Shown: piece after piece, positions 27,641-36,112 of the stretch
Position numbering within the stretch: the stretch's first letter is position 1
Layout of the letters: every line of letters begins with the position of its first letter
NCBI GenBank assembly: GCA_025655595.1
Contig: JAHXIO010000006.1
Coordinates: 310,001-374,000, forward strand
DNA from: Candidatus Thiodiazotropha sp. (ex Monitilora ramsayi)
Lineage (GTDB): Bacteria; Pseudomonadota; Gammaproteobacteria; Chromatiales; Chromatiaceae
Reading direction: 5' to 3'
DNA length: 64,000 nucleotides
Translations under genes and position numbers: made by a program
The notes under the pieces: generated by a model
What the model saw: only the letters and a program-made list of their open reading frames with translations
Databases searched by the model: none
What the model was told of the DNA's origin: nothing

Positions 27641-28093
27641 TTAAAGCTTATCTGCGGCGATATTCACGATATTCGGCCACTGTTCGTTGGCTTTACTCAG
27701 ATTATCTGGAATATCCTTGCGCCAGATTTCGTAGACTTGCTGGTTTTTGTTGACATATAGCTGTCCATCGACAACCTCGAAGGCCTTGCCGTCAACCTGA
27801 AACTTCTTACCCAGCGTGGCGCCGTATGCGCAATAACCACCATAAGCCGGTGCATATTTCTCAGGATTCCCTTTGAACAGGTCACGATTGCCCGCGCTGC
27901 TGAACTGGTATATGGCATCGTTGTAAACAGCGGTGAACTTCTCGCTGCCTGGTACTGCCTTGCCTTCTGTATGGTAAGCGACGGTATCGTAACCTGCCAG
28001 GATGACATCATTGGCATCGGTGCCTGTGTCAACGTCCGCCCATAAAGTCGTGCTGAAAATGGTAAACAAAAAAGCGATCATGGTCCGCATCAT
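27641..28093 (-). CDS. secreted YHS-domain protein
   Basis: The protein has a signal peptide (to about residue 19, TTLWA) and a YHS domain: ILAGYDTVAYHTEGKAVPGS, FSSAGNRDLFKGNPEKYAPA and YGGYCAYGATLGKK, the last containing the GYCA motif typical of these periplasmic YHS proteins. Metal binding is suspected for the family because of its link to metal transporters. I use the ATG at 28093 because it sits seven bases after GGAG; a GTG lies one codon earlier. Monocistronic, divergent from the AraC gene. Confidence 0.88.
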   Translation of the reverse strand: MMRTMIAFLFTIFSTTLWADVDTGTDANDVILAGYDTVAYHTEGKAVPGSEKFTAVYNDAIYQFSSAGNRDLFKGNPEKYAPAYGGYCAYGATLGKKFQVDGKAFEVVDGQLYVNKNQQVYEIWRKDIPDNLSKANEQWPNIVNIAADKL

Positions 28094-28293
28094 CACAATT
28101 CTCCTCTCGATTATTCGGCAATGTTTGAAATATTCTCAGTGGCGAGATCGTTTCGCTATGAGCATTGACATCTATGTTAGCTGCCCGATAATCTCGATGG
28201 CATGCGCATTACGCCGGAGAATATGTTCAATACTCCAAAATCCATCCTTGGACCCTCTATACTCCTTGGTTAAACCGACTCAGATGGCCTCCC

Positions 28294-29250
28294 ATGGATT
28301 CACTGTCCGCAATTCTTAGCACTTTCCGCCTGCAGGTCGAGATCATTCACAATGCCCAGTACTGTGGAAATTGGGCGGTCGACACCTCAGGGCCTGGACA
28401 CATCAGTTTCCATCTTGTGACCCATGGCCACTGCTATGCAGAATCGCCAAAACTGACGTCGCCGGCTCGACTGGAAACCGGCGACTTTATCATGTTCCCC
28501 CAGCGTACCCGTCATACGGTCTCTTCAGAGAGGGATTGTGCGATTGAGGTCAATATCGCGCAGTCTCACCCCTATGAGGAGGGACTGCAGCACAACGGCG
28601 TCGGTCTGCTGTGCGGATATTTTCGCTTTACCCACGCGGCCAACAGCCCGTTACTCGATATATTGCCGCCGGTGAAGATCGTGCAGAGCTCTATCGCAAA
28701 AGCCGATTCACTATCGGCAAATATCCTGTCCTTGATCAGGCAAGAGGCGCTTGCACAGGCATCGGGTTACCAGACCTCGATCAATCGATTGGCTGAATCG
28801 CTCTTTGTGGTGCTTGCGCGTGAGCACATGGAAGAGGGGGAGGCCATATCCGGTCTGGCTGCCGCCTTGTCTGACGGTCGAATCTCCAAGGCCCTGGATG
28901 CCATACACGCCAAACCGGAAGGTAACTGGACAGTCGAGGAATTGGCGGGATTGGCGCATATGTCACGCTCAGCTTTTGCCGAGCGCTTCAAGTCCCTGTT
29001 GGATGAGTCACCGATAAGCTATCTTGGCCGCTGGCGCATGCAGAATGCCTGGCTGTGGCTGAGCGAGGAGCGTGCGAGTATTTACGATGTCGCGAGGCGC
29101 TGCGGTTACGAAAGCGAGGCATCGTTTTCAAAGGCTTTCAAGAAGTATATGGGCGAGTCGCCCGGTAAGGTGAGGAATCTCGATAAGGCACCAGCGGGTA
29201 GTGCGGACAATAGCATCAAAATGAGCACGACTCAGTCCAAAACAGTGTAG
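28294..29250 (+). CDS. AraC-family regulator with cupin sensor domain
   Basis: The 318-residue protein has an N-terminal cupin of the Cupin_6 type (CGNWAVD, then LETGDFIMFPQRTRHTV at about residues 64-80). The C-terminal AraC DNA-binding domain has two helix-turn-helix units: WTVEELAGLAHMSRSAFAER, then SIYDVARRCGYESEASFSKA and FKKYMGESP. It probably activates or represses a nearby gene when a small ligand binds the cupin. The closest candidate target is the secreted hydrolase gene 241 nt downstream, or the divergent YHS gene. Confidence 0.92.
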   Translation: MDSLSAILSTFRLQVEIIHNAQYCGNWAVDTSGPGHISFHLVTHGHCYAESPKLTSPARLETGDFIMFPQRTRHTVSSERDCAIEVNIAQSHPYEEGLQHNGVGLLCGYFRFTHAANSPLLDILPPVKIVQSSIAKADSLSANILSLIRQEALAQASGYQTSINRLAESLFVVLAREHMEEGEAISGLAAALSDGRISKALDAIHAKPEGNWTVEELAGLAHMSRSAFAERFKSLLDESPISYLGRWRMQNAWLWLSEERASIYDVARRCGYESEASFSKAFKKYMGESPGKVRNLDKAPAGSADNSIKMSTTQSKTV

Positions 29251-29350
29251 CCACATAAGCATAGTATATCTGTCACTGCTCTCTTTTGTTCTTTACCTGC
29301 CTGGGTTGACTGGGTGAGGCAATTGAGAAGTATGTCTGGAATTCAAGTAC

Positions 29351-29400
29351 ACTGTTTTCCTGATCGTTCTCTGCCTGAGAGAGCGATCAGGAAAGCAGTA
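29351..29400. repeat. long near-perfect hairpin
   Basis: The arms ACTGTTTTCCTGATCG and CGATCAGGAAAGCAGT pair over 16 bp (one G-T), and the loop itself folds again (TCTCT-GCCTG-AGAGA). It lies between the AraC gene and the hydrolase gene. There is no T-run, so it could be a terminator of the AraC transcript working with other signals, or an RNA or operator element. Confidence 0.6.
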
Positions 29401-29491
29401 ATCTTTGGTGTGAAACGTCGGTGATAATTAAAAATATAAAAGACTGACATTTGTTATAGATCCCTTTTACAAGGATAAAGGAATACAGGTA

Positions 29492-30469
29492 ATGAAAGAG
29501 ATAAAATACAGCACAGGTAGAGTGAAAGGACATTACTTCGCAGCGGCTTTGAAGAAGCTGTCGAAGCTGGGCGTCTCTGTCATGGTTTTAATGCTGCTCT
29601 GTGGCGCAGTTCAGGCACACACAGAGTGGCCCGGGGTGGTCCTTTCCAAAGATGGCACGCCGATCTCGTACGAGATCCGCGGCAGTGGACAGACAACGCT
29701 GGTGTTCGTCCATGGATGGAGTTGCGACGCCAGATACTGGCGTATGCAATGGCCTGTTTTCTCCGGCAAATACCGGGTTGTCACCCTTGATCTTGCTGGC
29801 CATGGGCATTCGGGTTCGAGCCGTTCGCGTTATACGATGAAGGCGTTTGGGGAGGATGTACAGGCGGTGGTGGAGGCGACACAGAGTGAACAGGTCATTC
29901 TCATCGGACACTCCATGGGAGGGGCGGTCATCGCTGAGGCTGCTCGACTAATGCCGGAGCGCGTCAAAGGGCTGATCGGTGTCGATACGCTTGGAAATAT
30001 CGAATATCCCATGACCACCGAAGAGTACGAGAAAATGGCGGCTCCCATCAAAGAGGACTTCGAGAGCGGCAGTCGTCAGTTCGTGAAACCGATGATTTTA
30101 CCGGGTACCGATCCAGCACTCGAAGAGTGGATTCTCTCAGACATGGCGTCCGCGCCGAGTTCTGTCGCCCTGAGCGCCATGGAAGAGATGATGTCCCAAT
30201 ACATCACGGGAGAGGCAGCCATGATATTTGAGCAAATCCGTGTTCCCGTTATCTCCGTGAATGCGGATTTGTGGCCTATCGACTATGAGGCCAACCGACG
30301 GCACATGGCTTCTTACGATGCCATCATTTTGAAAGGCGCGGACCACTTTCTGATGATGAACCGTCCGCTCGAGTTCAACTGGGCGTTGGAGCAGGCAATT
30401 CAGACAATTCTCGCGACGGTAGTCACTCACCCTGAACAAGTCACATCAAACAAGTTGTCGAGCGATTAG
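29492..30469 (+). CDS. secreted alpha/beta-fold hydrolase
   Basis: The 325-residue protein has a positively charged N-terminus and a membrane or signal segment ending AVQA (about residue 42). The hydrolase domain follows: VFVHGWSCDARYW, LDLAGHGHSG, nucleophile Ser141 in LIGHSMGGA, and late His285 in KGADHFLMM; an acidic residue lies near 256. It should act in the periplasm on an ester or similar bond. It lies downstream of an AraC regulator and may be its target. Start ATG follows AAGGA. Confidence 0.87.
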   Translation: MKEIKYSTGRVKGHYFAAALKKLSKLGVSVMVLMLLCGAVQAHTEWPGVVLSKDGTPISYEIRGSGQTTLVFVHGWSCDARYWRMQWPVFSGKYRVVTLDLAGHGHSGSSRSRYTMKAFGEDVQAVVEATQSEQVILIGHSMGGAVIAEAARLMPERVKGLIGVDTLGNIEYPMTTEEYEKMAAPIKEDFESGSRQFVKPMILPGTDPALEEWILSDMASAPSSVALSAMEEMMSQYITGEAAMIFEQIRVPVISVNADLWPIDYEANRRHMASYDAIILKGADHFLMMNRPLEFNWALEQAIQTILATVVTHPEQVTSNKLSSD

Positions 30470-30518
30470 ACGTGTCTCGCAGGGTAGCCCTGGAGTGTAA
30501 GGTTCAGAGGCACACTAA

Positions 30519-30575
30519 AGGGGGCGGTGACAATTGAAATGACAAAAGATTATCATTTGTCACTGCCCCTCTTTA
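30519..30575. repeat. family A palindromic repeat / terminator-like
   Basis: The arms GGGCGGTGACAATTGA and TCATTTGTCACTGCCCC pair, then CTTTATT follows. It lies between convergent genes and could terminate both. Further copies: 31611, 33731 (half), 34069, 36032 (half), 36591. Confidence 0.65.
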
Positions 30576-30585
30576 TTGTTGACAG

Positions 30586-31530
30586 TCACTTGGTGCTCAA
30601 TCCATGTAATCCATGAAAAACTGCCCGCACGGCTTCACTCATAGCCTCGAAATCGAGCGTTTCTATAGTATCTGTATGCTGGTGATAATTCGGATTTCTA
30701 TAAAAGGCTGTATCTGTAACCATTATGGCATCATAGCCAAATGACCAGTAATTTATATGATCGGAAAAGTCTACGCCAACTAATGCACTTGGTGCAGAAA
30801 GCGTCTCAACGTTGATATCTGCTTTTTTTGTGTATTCGCTGAATTTCTTTTTGAAGCCTCTGCTAGATATATTACTAACAATTCCGATGAAATTACCTGT
30901 ATCCGGATAAAATAGTTTCATCAACCCTATCGGATATTCCTGGGAGCTTTCATCGCTTTGATAGTATCCGATCATCTCCAGCGAAATCATCCCCAGCAGT
31001 TCTATATCATTATCTTTCAGGCTTTTAGCGTGAACATAACTTCCCATATATTTGCTTCTGAAAAATGGCGGTTCCTCCAGAGTATATGCAACAAACTCGA
31101 TTCTTTTTCTCATATCCCGTTCGTGAGCCTTTAACATTCTCGCCAGCATCAACAGACCCGCGACACCGCTTGCATTGTCATCAGCACCAGGCTGGTTTCC
31201 ATACGTATCATAGTGCGCGCCGATCACGATCCGCTCAGAACTGTGAGGGCCAATACCCGCTATAATGTTTTCCACATCATTGATTCCGCCAATGGAATAG
31301 GTCTGTTTTTCCGGCTCATATCCCATATGCGAAAATTCAGAAAAAATATATTCAGAGGTCTTCTCTAGCGCTTCGAAATGATCCAGGTTCCTTGGTCCGA
31401 TTTCCACAGAGAGCTTATGAACTATCTTTTGCAAATAGCTCTTATCTACGGAGTCCATCGTTCTCTCCTCAGCCATCACTGAATATGAACAAAAAAGAAA
31501 AGCTAGAGTTAATGTATATATTCTTCGCAT
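30586..31530 (-). CDS. secreted M28-family metallopeptidase
   Basis: The 314-residue protein has a signal peptide (residues 1-20, SVMA). M28 zinc residues are present: H106 in GAHYD, bridging Asp in GADDNASG (D117/D118), general-base Glu and ligand in LEEPPF (E152/E153), and a late His in NYHQHTDT (H283 or H285). Such enzymes are aminopeptidases or glutaminyl-cyclase-like. It should act in the periplasm or be exported. The gene is AT-richer than the core genes and is flanked by family A repeats on both sides. Confidence 0.88.
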   Translation of the reverse strand: MRRIYTLTLAFLFCSYSVMAEERTMDSVDKSYLQKIVHKLSVEIGPRNLDHFEALEKTSEYIFSEFSHMGYEPEKQTYSIGGINDVENIIAGIGPHSSERIVIGAHYDTYGNQPGADDNASGVAGLLMLARMLKAHERDMRKRIEFVAYTLEEPPFFRSKYMGSYVHAKSLKDNDIELLGMISLEMIGYYQSDESSQEYPIGLMKLFYPDTGNFIGIVSNISSRGFKKKFSEYTKKADINVETLSAPSALVGVDFSDHINYWSFGYDAIMVTDTAFYRNPNYHQHTDTIETLDFEAMSEAVRAVFHGLHGLSTK

Positions 31531-31834
31531 CCTGCTGGCTGTTAACGCTGGGATCAGTGGTGTGAGTGATAGAGAGGTCTAATTGTAGACGATGGTTGTG
31601 TATTTTTAATAAAAGGGTCGGTGACATTAGAAAATGCAATACAACATCATTTATCACCGAACCCTTTTACCACATGAATAGACAGGTTGTCATAAAATTG
31701 TCAGTCAATACTGCTGTATCGATTCTGTGACGTAATCTTCTTGCGTAATCAGTTAATTAAACTATGCTTCATCTGCACAGTATGGATTGGTAAACATCTC
31801 CAATAACAATTGATTTGTATAGGGAGGTACCGCC
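31531..31834. other. divergent intergenic region, 304 bp, with repeat
   Basis: It lies between the M28 peptidase and the diheme lipoprotein and contains one family A repeat. Otherwise no gene was seen. Confidence 0.5.
31611..31670. repeat. family A palindromic repeat
   Basis: AAAAGGGTCGGTGACATTAG pairs imperfectly with ATTTATCACCGAACCCTTTT across an A-rich loop. Although it sits in a divergent gap, it has the same arms as the copies at gene ends. Confidence 0.6.
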
Positions 31835-33235
31835 ATGAACAGACGCGGAAATGCGCAAAGACATAGGAAGTTACGAAGTGTTTTTGCCTATGGTGCTGTA
31901 ATTTCATTGCTAGCCATCCTGTCGGCCTGTGAGTCGATGCCTCCAGCTCCCCCTGATCCTCAACAAGCCTTAATCGATAGGGGTGAAGACATATTTTTCA
32001 ACGAAACCTTTAATGGAAACGGGCGAACATGCGGCACCTGTCATAGGGCGGAGGAGAATTTCGCCTTGAGTCCTGCCTTTATCGCGACGCTTCCGCAAGA
32101 TGACCCACTGTTTATTGCGGAAAATAACCCGGACCTGGCAACGGGCTTCGAGAATCCTCTATTGATGCGGAAGTTTGCACTCATAGTTGAGAATCAGGAT
32201 GGTTTCGATGATCTTGCGAACAACTTCAACATGCGCGGTATTCCCCACACGCTGGGATTACCCAATACAATTGCCAGCACTCAAGGACCACGAACAGGCT
32301 GGTCCGGTGATGGTGCCCCACTGGACGGTTCGTTGCGCGCATTCGCTGTTGGCGCGGTTATTCAACATTTCCCCCTCACGACCAATCGTATCGCCGGTGT
32401 GGATTTTCGTCTGCCCACCGATGAAGAGCTGGATGCGTTGGAAGCCTTCCAGCTTTCATTGGGAAGGCAGGAAGAACTTCAGTTACCGCTGCCACTCAAG
32501 GGCGTCGTAGCCAGCAGGGGACAAGAGATCTTCCTCGACAACGCTGCCGGCAAATGTAACGCCTGTCATTTCAATGCGGGTGCCAATGGAAATCCGGCAA
32601 TATTCGGTGCTCCCAACGACAATCGAAACTTCAACACCGGGGTTGAGAATCTCCCGGATCGCCCAGCCACGTTAACGGGTGAATTGGTTCCCATCGATGA
32701 CGGATTCGGCACGCCAGGTAACGGCGAGTTCAACACACCAAGCATCATTGAGGCGGCGGATACAGGCCCGTTTTTTCATGATAACTCTGTTGAGACTATC
32801 GAAGGCGCGGTGGCATTTTACAATGGGGACTCGTTTACCAATTCGCCTGCGGGACAGCTGATAATAGGCGCAACAGGCGGTGCCATCAATCTGGACGCCA
32901 CACAGGTTGTTGAGGTGGCGGCATTCCTGAGAGTGATTAATGCGCTGGAAAACATACGGGAGAGTATTGTTCAATTGGAGCGGGCATTAAATAAACCGAG
33001 GAAGATATCACGGGAGCGCGCCCAATCAGCCCTGCTGCGCGCAATCCATGAAACCGAAGATGCCGCCATGGTACTTAGCGCTGGCGGCCTCCATCCTGAA
33101 GCCGCGCAAACACTCCAAATGGCGATGAGTTTGGAAAAGAAAGCGCAAAGAAGTCTCTTTTCCCGCTCAAAACTGATTCACCAGGCCTTGGAGACGCTGA
33201 AGGAAGCCCGCACCAAGCTTGTGGAGACTAGCTAG
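31835..33235 (+). CDS. diheme cytochrome c peroxidase-like lipoprotein
   Basis: The 466-residue protein has a lipoprotein signal (AILSAC, Cys32) and two CxxCH haem sites: CGTCH at 66-70 and CNACH at 241-245. The spacing and segments such as NMRGIPHTLGLPNT, GDGAPLDGSLRAFAVGAV, EFNTPSIIEAADTGPFFHDN fit the CcpA/MauG-like diheme peroxidase superfamily. A C-terminal helical extension of about 90 residues (from ALENIRESIVQLE) is not part of the usual fold. It probably handles peroxide or oxidises a partner in the periplasm. A small secreted protein gene follows 11 nt later. Confidence 0.88.
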   Translation: MNRRGNAQRHRKLRSVFAYGAVISLLAILSACESMPPAPPDPQQALIDRGEDIFFNETFNGNGRTCGTCHRAEENFALSPAFIATLPQDDPLFIAENNPDLATGFENPLLMRKFALIVENQDGFDDLANNFNMRGIPHTLGLPNTIASTQGPRTGWSGDGAPLDGSLRAFAVGAVIQHFPLTTNRIAGVDFRLPTDEELDALEAFQLSLGRQEELQLPLPLKGVVASRGQEIFLDNAAGKCNACHFNAGANGNPAIFGAPNDNRNFNTGVENLPDRPATLTGELVPIDDGFGTPGNGEFNTPSIIEAADTGPFFHDNSVETIEGAVAFYNGDSFTNSPAGQLIIGATGGAINLDATQVVEVAAFLRVINALENIRESIVQLERALNKPRKISRERAQSALLRAIHETEDAAMVLSAGGLHPEAAQTLQMAMSLEKKAQRSLFSRSKLIHQALETLKEARTKLVETS

Positions 33236-33246
33236 GAGCAACTGTC

Positions 33247-33621
33247 ATGTGTAAAAAGATTCTTTTTCTTCTGATGATAGGCATGCTACTCGGTAGCACG
33301 ACCATAAACGCCCACAAGGCCACTGAACGCTATATCCCAATCGGCTACTCGATCGACAAGTCACAGCGCCACACTTACATGGGAACCGTTACCTCTTACG
33401 ATGCCTCGGATAAGGTGCTCACAGTGAGTGGCCCTGCGGGAAAGCAAGAAGTTCGTTTGGATGCTGACACGAAAATCTGGTTGGATCGCAGTAGTATTAA
33501 AAAGGCGACGCTTGATGGCCAAGATAGCGATTTAAAGGTAAACCGTAGGGTGGAAGTGAAGTACGTCGATCCCAATAAAAAGATGAAAGCGGAATGGATA
33601 AAAATTGAGATTATCAAGTAA
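33247..33621 (+). CDS. small secreted protein with one beta-barrel-like domain
   Basis: The 124-residue protein has a signal peptide (to TTINA, residue 22) and a small beta domain, HTYMGTVTSYDASDKVLTV with LDADTKIWLDRSS and KVNRRVEVKYVD, resembling DUF5666-type or OB-like periplasmic domains. It follows the diheme lipoprotein by 11 nt with a GGAG site, so the two are co-transcribed and may work together. No function is assigned. Confidence 0.75.
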   Translation: MCKKILFLLMIGMLLGSTTINAHKATERYIPIGYSIDKSQRHTYMGTVTSYDASDKVLTVSGPAGKQEVRLDADTKIWLDRSSIKKATLDGQDSDLKVNRRVEVKYVDPNKKMKAEWIKIEIIK

Positions 33622-33730
33622 GTTGCTTTTATTCTTCTTACGCTCACAGCTGGCCATAGCGCGAGCATGACACTATTTTTCCCTGCTTCCGGCCACAGAT
33701 ATAAAGGGGATTGGTAAAAATCGTATTTTA

Positions 33731-33771
33731 AAAGGAGTATCATTTGTCACCGACCCCTTTTACTCCTCACC
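33731..33771. repeat. family A repeat, right half only
   Basis: It contains ATCATTTGTCACCGACCCC followed by TTTTAC; the left arm upstream (GGGATTGGTAAAAATC) is degenerate. Confidence 0.5.
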
Positions 33772-33794
33772 GGTAATGCCTATTGCCATGTCCA

Positions 33795-33996
33795 CGATGC
33801 CTTTAGCCTGACACACGAAGCTTTTTTCCCAATCCATCGACGCCTTTCGCCACATTTTTGAAGCGATTTACCTCGCTTTTGAATCTTTTTGCTTCACCAA
33901 CGTCGGTATTTGGCTTATGAGTCAGATTATTGAGTACATACATCAGGCCTCGGGAATGACTGACGTGTCTTGAGGGTTTATCAGGTTGGGATTAGG
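33795..33996. repeat. long direct repeat D, copy 1 (202 bp)
   Basis: It is closely similar to 36686-36993 from CGATGCCTTTAGCCTGAC to CAGGTTGGGATTAGG; the other copy has about 106 extra bases in the middle. On the minus strand this copy carries a 46-codon frame (ATG at 33943, stop at 33803) with EAKRFKSEVNRF and VDGLGKKLR. The other copy breaks that frame, so it is more likely a decayed gene or element than a working gene. Confidence 0.6.
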
Positions 33997-34068
33997 GGCC
34001 GACAGCGGAGTTATTTGCGTGACCAGGGTCATTCGTATAATGGGCGTCCCGGTTTGTTGATTCTGCAT

Positions 34069-34129
34069 AAAAAGCGCCGGTGACAATTGAAAAACATAAG
34101 AATTTCAATTTGCCACCGGCGCTTTTTTT
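34069..34129. terminator. family A repeat acting as bidirectional terminator
   Basis: The arms AAAAAGCGCCGGTGACAATT and AATTTGCCACCGGCGCTTTT form a long stable stem with A- and T-runs on its two sides. It lies 29 nt after the stop of the PEP-CTERM gene (minus). Confidence 0.75.
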
Positions 34130-34157
34130 AGTTCAGATAGCTTGATCGATATTCAGA

Positions 34158-34925
34158 TCAACTGGAAAGTCTGCGAACGGATGCTATACCAGCAAGGCCA
34201 AGAAACATTAAGAGAAGCGGACCTGGCTCAGGTACGTTAGCTACATCCGGCGTGCGGCTTGTAACTAATATGTTGTCAAGATTCACTTCAACTAACGGGT
34301 TTAGGCCTGCGCTCCCATGCCATGGTGAAAGACCGAAACGAAAAGCCTCGATATCATCACCCGATGTGTTAAATGCATTGGTTCCCAATAGAACCCCATT
34401 GAGCCAGAGATCAACTTCATTGTCTGCAAGGTCATAATCCAGGAGGACGTTATAAATCGTGTTATTAGTGAACATTCCACCATTTATAACTCCATCAGAA
34501 CCTCCCCAATACTGAACTCTGCCATTACCATGGAAGTAGAAGTTTTTGACGTGAGGGGTGTCAGCCGAAAGATTGAAGTGGTATAGCGAGTTGGCTAAGT
34601 AGGATGAATAAAAGTCAAATGAGACTTGGTAGTTGTTGTACCCTTGTCCCATATTAAGCTGGATCTGTTCATATGTTGAAGTAGCTGCATCGAAATGGAG
34701 CGACTGGTTTGATAACCCAGCGAATGTCGAGCCGATGGTGGGGTTACGAAAGTTAATTCGGCTGACTTGGTTGTTAGCGGTGCCAACTGAAGGCGATGAG
34801 CCCGCGTTATGAGTGGGTGAGCTGAAATCGATATCGTAATGAGTAACGATCCCGGCGTGTGCTGATAGTGGAGTGAGAATTAAAGATCCAACAATCGAAG
34901 AAACGAAAACTAACTGCTTAAACAA
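34158..34925 (-). CDS. PEP-CTERM sorted exported protein
   Basis: The protein has a signal peptide (LVFVSSIVGSLILTPLSAHA) and a C-terminal PEP-CTERM sorting tail: VPEPGPLLL, a hydrophobic helix and a final VRRL. The middle is a beta-sandwich rich in Asn, Ser and aromatic residues (NNYQVSFDFYSS), like concanavalin-type extracellular proteins. PEP-CTERM proteins are processed by exosortase, and none is in this window. I place the start at the TTG at 34925 (GGGGGAAG site six bases before); an upstream TTG at 34946 is possible. Confidence 0.8.
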   Translation of the reverse strand: MFKQLVFVSSIVGSLILTPLSAHAGIVTHYDIDFSSPTHNAGSSPSVGTANNQVSRINFRNPTIGSTFAGLSNQSLHFDAATSTYEQIQLNMGQGYNNYQVSFDFYSSYLANSLYHFNLSADTPHVKNFYFHGNGRVQYWGGSDGVINGGMFTNNTIYNVLLDYDLADNEVDLWLNGVLLGTNAFNTSGDDIEAFRFGLSPWHGSAGLNPLVEVNLDNILVTSRTPDVANVPEPGPLLLMFLGLAGIASVRRLSS

Positions 34926-35190
34926 CTTACTTCCCCCTGTGAACAATGCACAATGTAGAACTAATACAACTTTGCTTCCTATGTAGTTACTCCCAGGTTG
35001 ATCCTGTGAAAACTACCCTAAATTCAATGTGTAATTAAGCAAATATCGGGCCAATTAATTAATTTTAATAAAGTCAGTAAGATATAATCAGGGGAGATTA
35101 CTGCTGTAAAGTATGCCGACACTTGTGAGATGGTATCGGTGATTTCAGTGGCAATGCATTAAAAATAAATCCGTCCCAGTTTTCTCGGTC

Positions 35191-35266
35191 GAGACTCTCT
35201 CACGAGGATTTCAACAGAACTGATTGCTCAAAGAGCAAGCATGATGATGAGTATTTACACTGACCC
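35191..35266. repeat. direct repeat E, copy 1 (76 bp)
   Basis: It matches 42879-42954 with only a few mismatches, from GAGACTCTCTCACGAGG to TTTACACTGACCC. An internal hairpin TTGCTC-AAA-GAGCAA is in both copies. Both end in the TGACCC typical of family B repeats. Confidence 0.7.
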
Positions 35267-35423
35267 AAAATACTGAGTACATTGAGATCTTCTACAACAG
35301 GAGAAGACGATATTCATATCTGGGCTATGTCAGTCCAGCCGAATATGAAGCAAAGCATGCCTCCTAATTAACGTGTCAGTATTATTGGGGGGCGTCAGTC
35401 TGCCCCTCTATCATTTTTTCTAT

Positions 35424-35449
35424 AGCCGTTTCAATGAATCGGCTTTTTT
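35424..35449 (+). terminator. small T-tailed hairpin
   Basis: AGCCG-TTTCAATGAAT-CGGCTTTTTT has the shape of a rho-independent terminator, but no plus-strand gene precedes it within this gap. It may be a remnant of a lost gene. Confidence 0.45.
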
Positions 35450-35508
35450 GTCTAACCAATCTAGCCTGCCTTGCCTATGCTTAATAGTAGATGGTGGAGG
35501 TGATCCTA

Positions 35509-35814
35509 ATGACACATATCGATCAATTAGTGGATCAACACATCCGGGAGTATGAGTCCCGAGTCAAACACTTCGATGAACTTCTCGAAAGGGCTGCATC
35601 AGTCACCGGAACCCGTCCCGAAGACGTGGAGGTGAAGATGAAGGCTGAGGAGTTGCAGCGGTACCGGGATGAGATGGTCCTTGAAGCTGAAAAGGATAGA
35701 CAAAAGGCCAACCAGAACCGGGAAAGGCGTGATATAAAAACACATGGCCCTATGGGTGTCTGGGATGCGGTGGCTCAGGAACTAGAGCATCTGCTGGAAC
35801 GAAACCGTCTCTGA
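35509..35814 (+). CDS. small helical hypothetical protein
   Basis: From the ATG at 35509, behind an unusually perfect GGAGGTGAT ribosome site, the protein has 101 residues and is almost wholly helical and charged (ELQRYRDEMVLEAEKDRQKA), with a conserved-looking tail (PMGVWDAVAQELEHLLER). I do not recognise a family. It is cytoplasmic. The strong ribosome site suggests a highly translated protein. Confidence 0.7.
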   Translation: MTHIDQLVDQHIREYESRVKHFDELLERAASVTGTRPEDVEVKMKAEELQRYRDEMVLEAEKDRQKANQNRERRDIKTHGPMGVWDAVAQELEHLLERNRL

Positions 35815-35863
35815 AAATTTATGATGTGTCGAGACAACCCGGAAGAGCTTGATCGTCAATCAC

Positions 35864-35891
35864 GGGGTCGGAGTAAATGTACTCTGACCCC
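35864..35891. repeat. family B palindromic repeat
   Basis: GGGGTCGGAGTAAATG-TACTCTGACCCC is a 28-nt palindrome. It is followed by CATTCATGAGTTTTTACACT (35897 onward), also found after the copy at 43987. Confidence 0.75.
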
Positions 35892-35928
35892 GTTTCATTC
35901 ATGAGTTTTTACACTGACCCCAAATATT

Positions 35929-35984
35929 GTGGCCGCCGACGATCGTCAGCAGCGAAAGAAAAAATGCTGAGATTTTGCGCATAT
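35929..35984 (-). pseudogene. duplicated 5' fragment of the membrane-protein gene at 37006-38571
   Basis: These 56 bp match the first codons of that gene (38518-38573) with about four mismatches. They contain its start region (ATGCGCAAAATCTCAGC on the minus strand) and stop at a repeat on both sides. No longer frame continues, so it is a gene fragment. Confidence 0.7.
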
Positions 35985-35992
35985 AAAAATTA

Positions 35993-36020
35993 GGGGTCAG
36001 AGTACATTTATTCTGACCCC
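35993..36020. repeat. family B palindromic repeat
   Basis: GGGGTCAGAGTACA ... TCTGACCCC palindrome, 8 nt after the duplicated gene fragment. Confidence 0.75.
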
Positions 36021-36031
36021 GTTTAACTGTC

Positions 36032-36067
36032 CAAAAGATTATCAATTGTCACCGCTCCCTTTTTATT
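36032..36067. repeat. family A repeat, right half
   Basis: It contains AAGATTATCAATTGTCACCG and CTCCCTTTTTATT. Lying 45 nt after the NAD-binding gene's stop (minus), it carries the T-run on the plus strand only. Confidence 0.5.
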
Positions 36068-36112
36068 CTTTTACTAGAGTGGATGTCCGCCTGATAGGGG
36101 TATACGTTTGAG

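Larger units (their letters stand above)
33622..34157. other. intergenic region, 536 bp, built of repeats
   Basis: It contains a family A half-element, a 202-bp segment repeated again at 36.7 kb, and a strong family A hairpin at its right end. No confirmed gene. Confidence 0.6.
34926..35508. other. divergent intergenic region, 583 bp
   Basis: It is AT-rich with one 76-bp repeat (35191-35266) and a terminator-like hairpin (35424-35449). No gene is supported. Confidence 0.55.
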
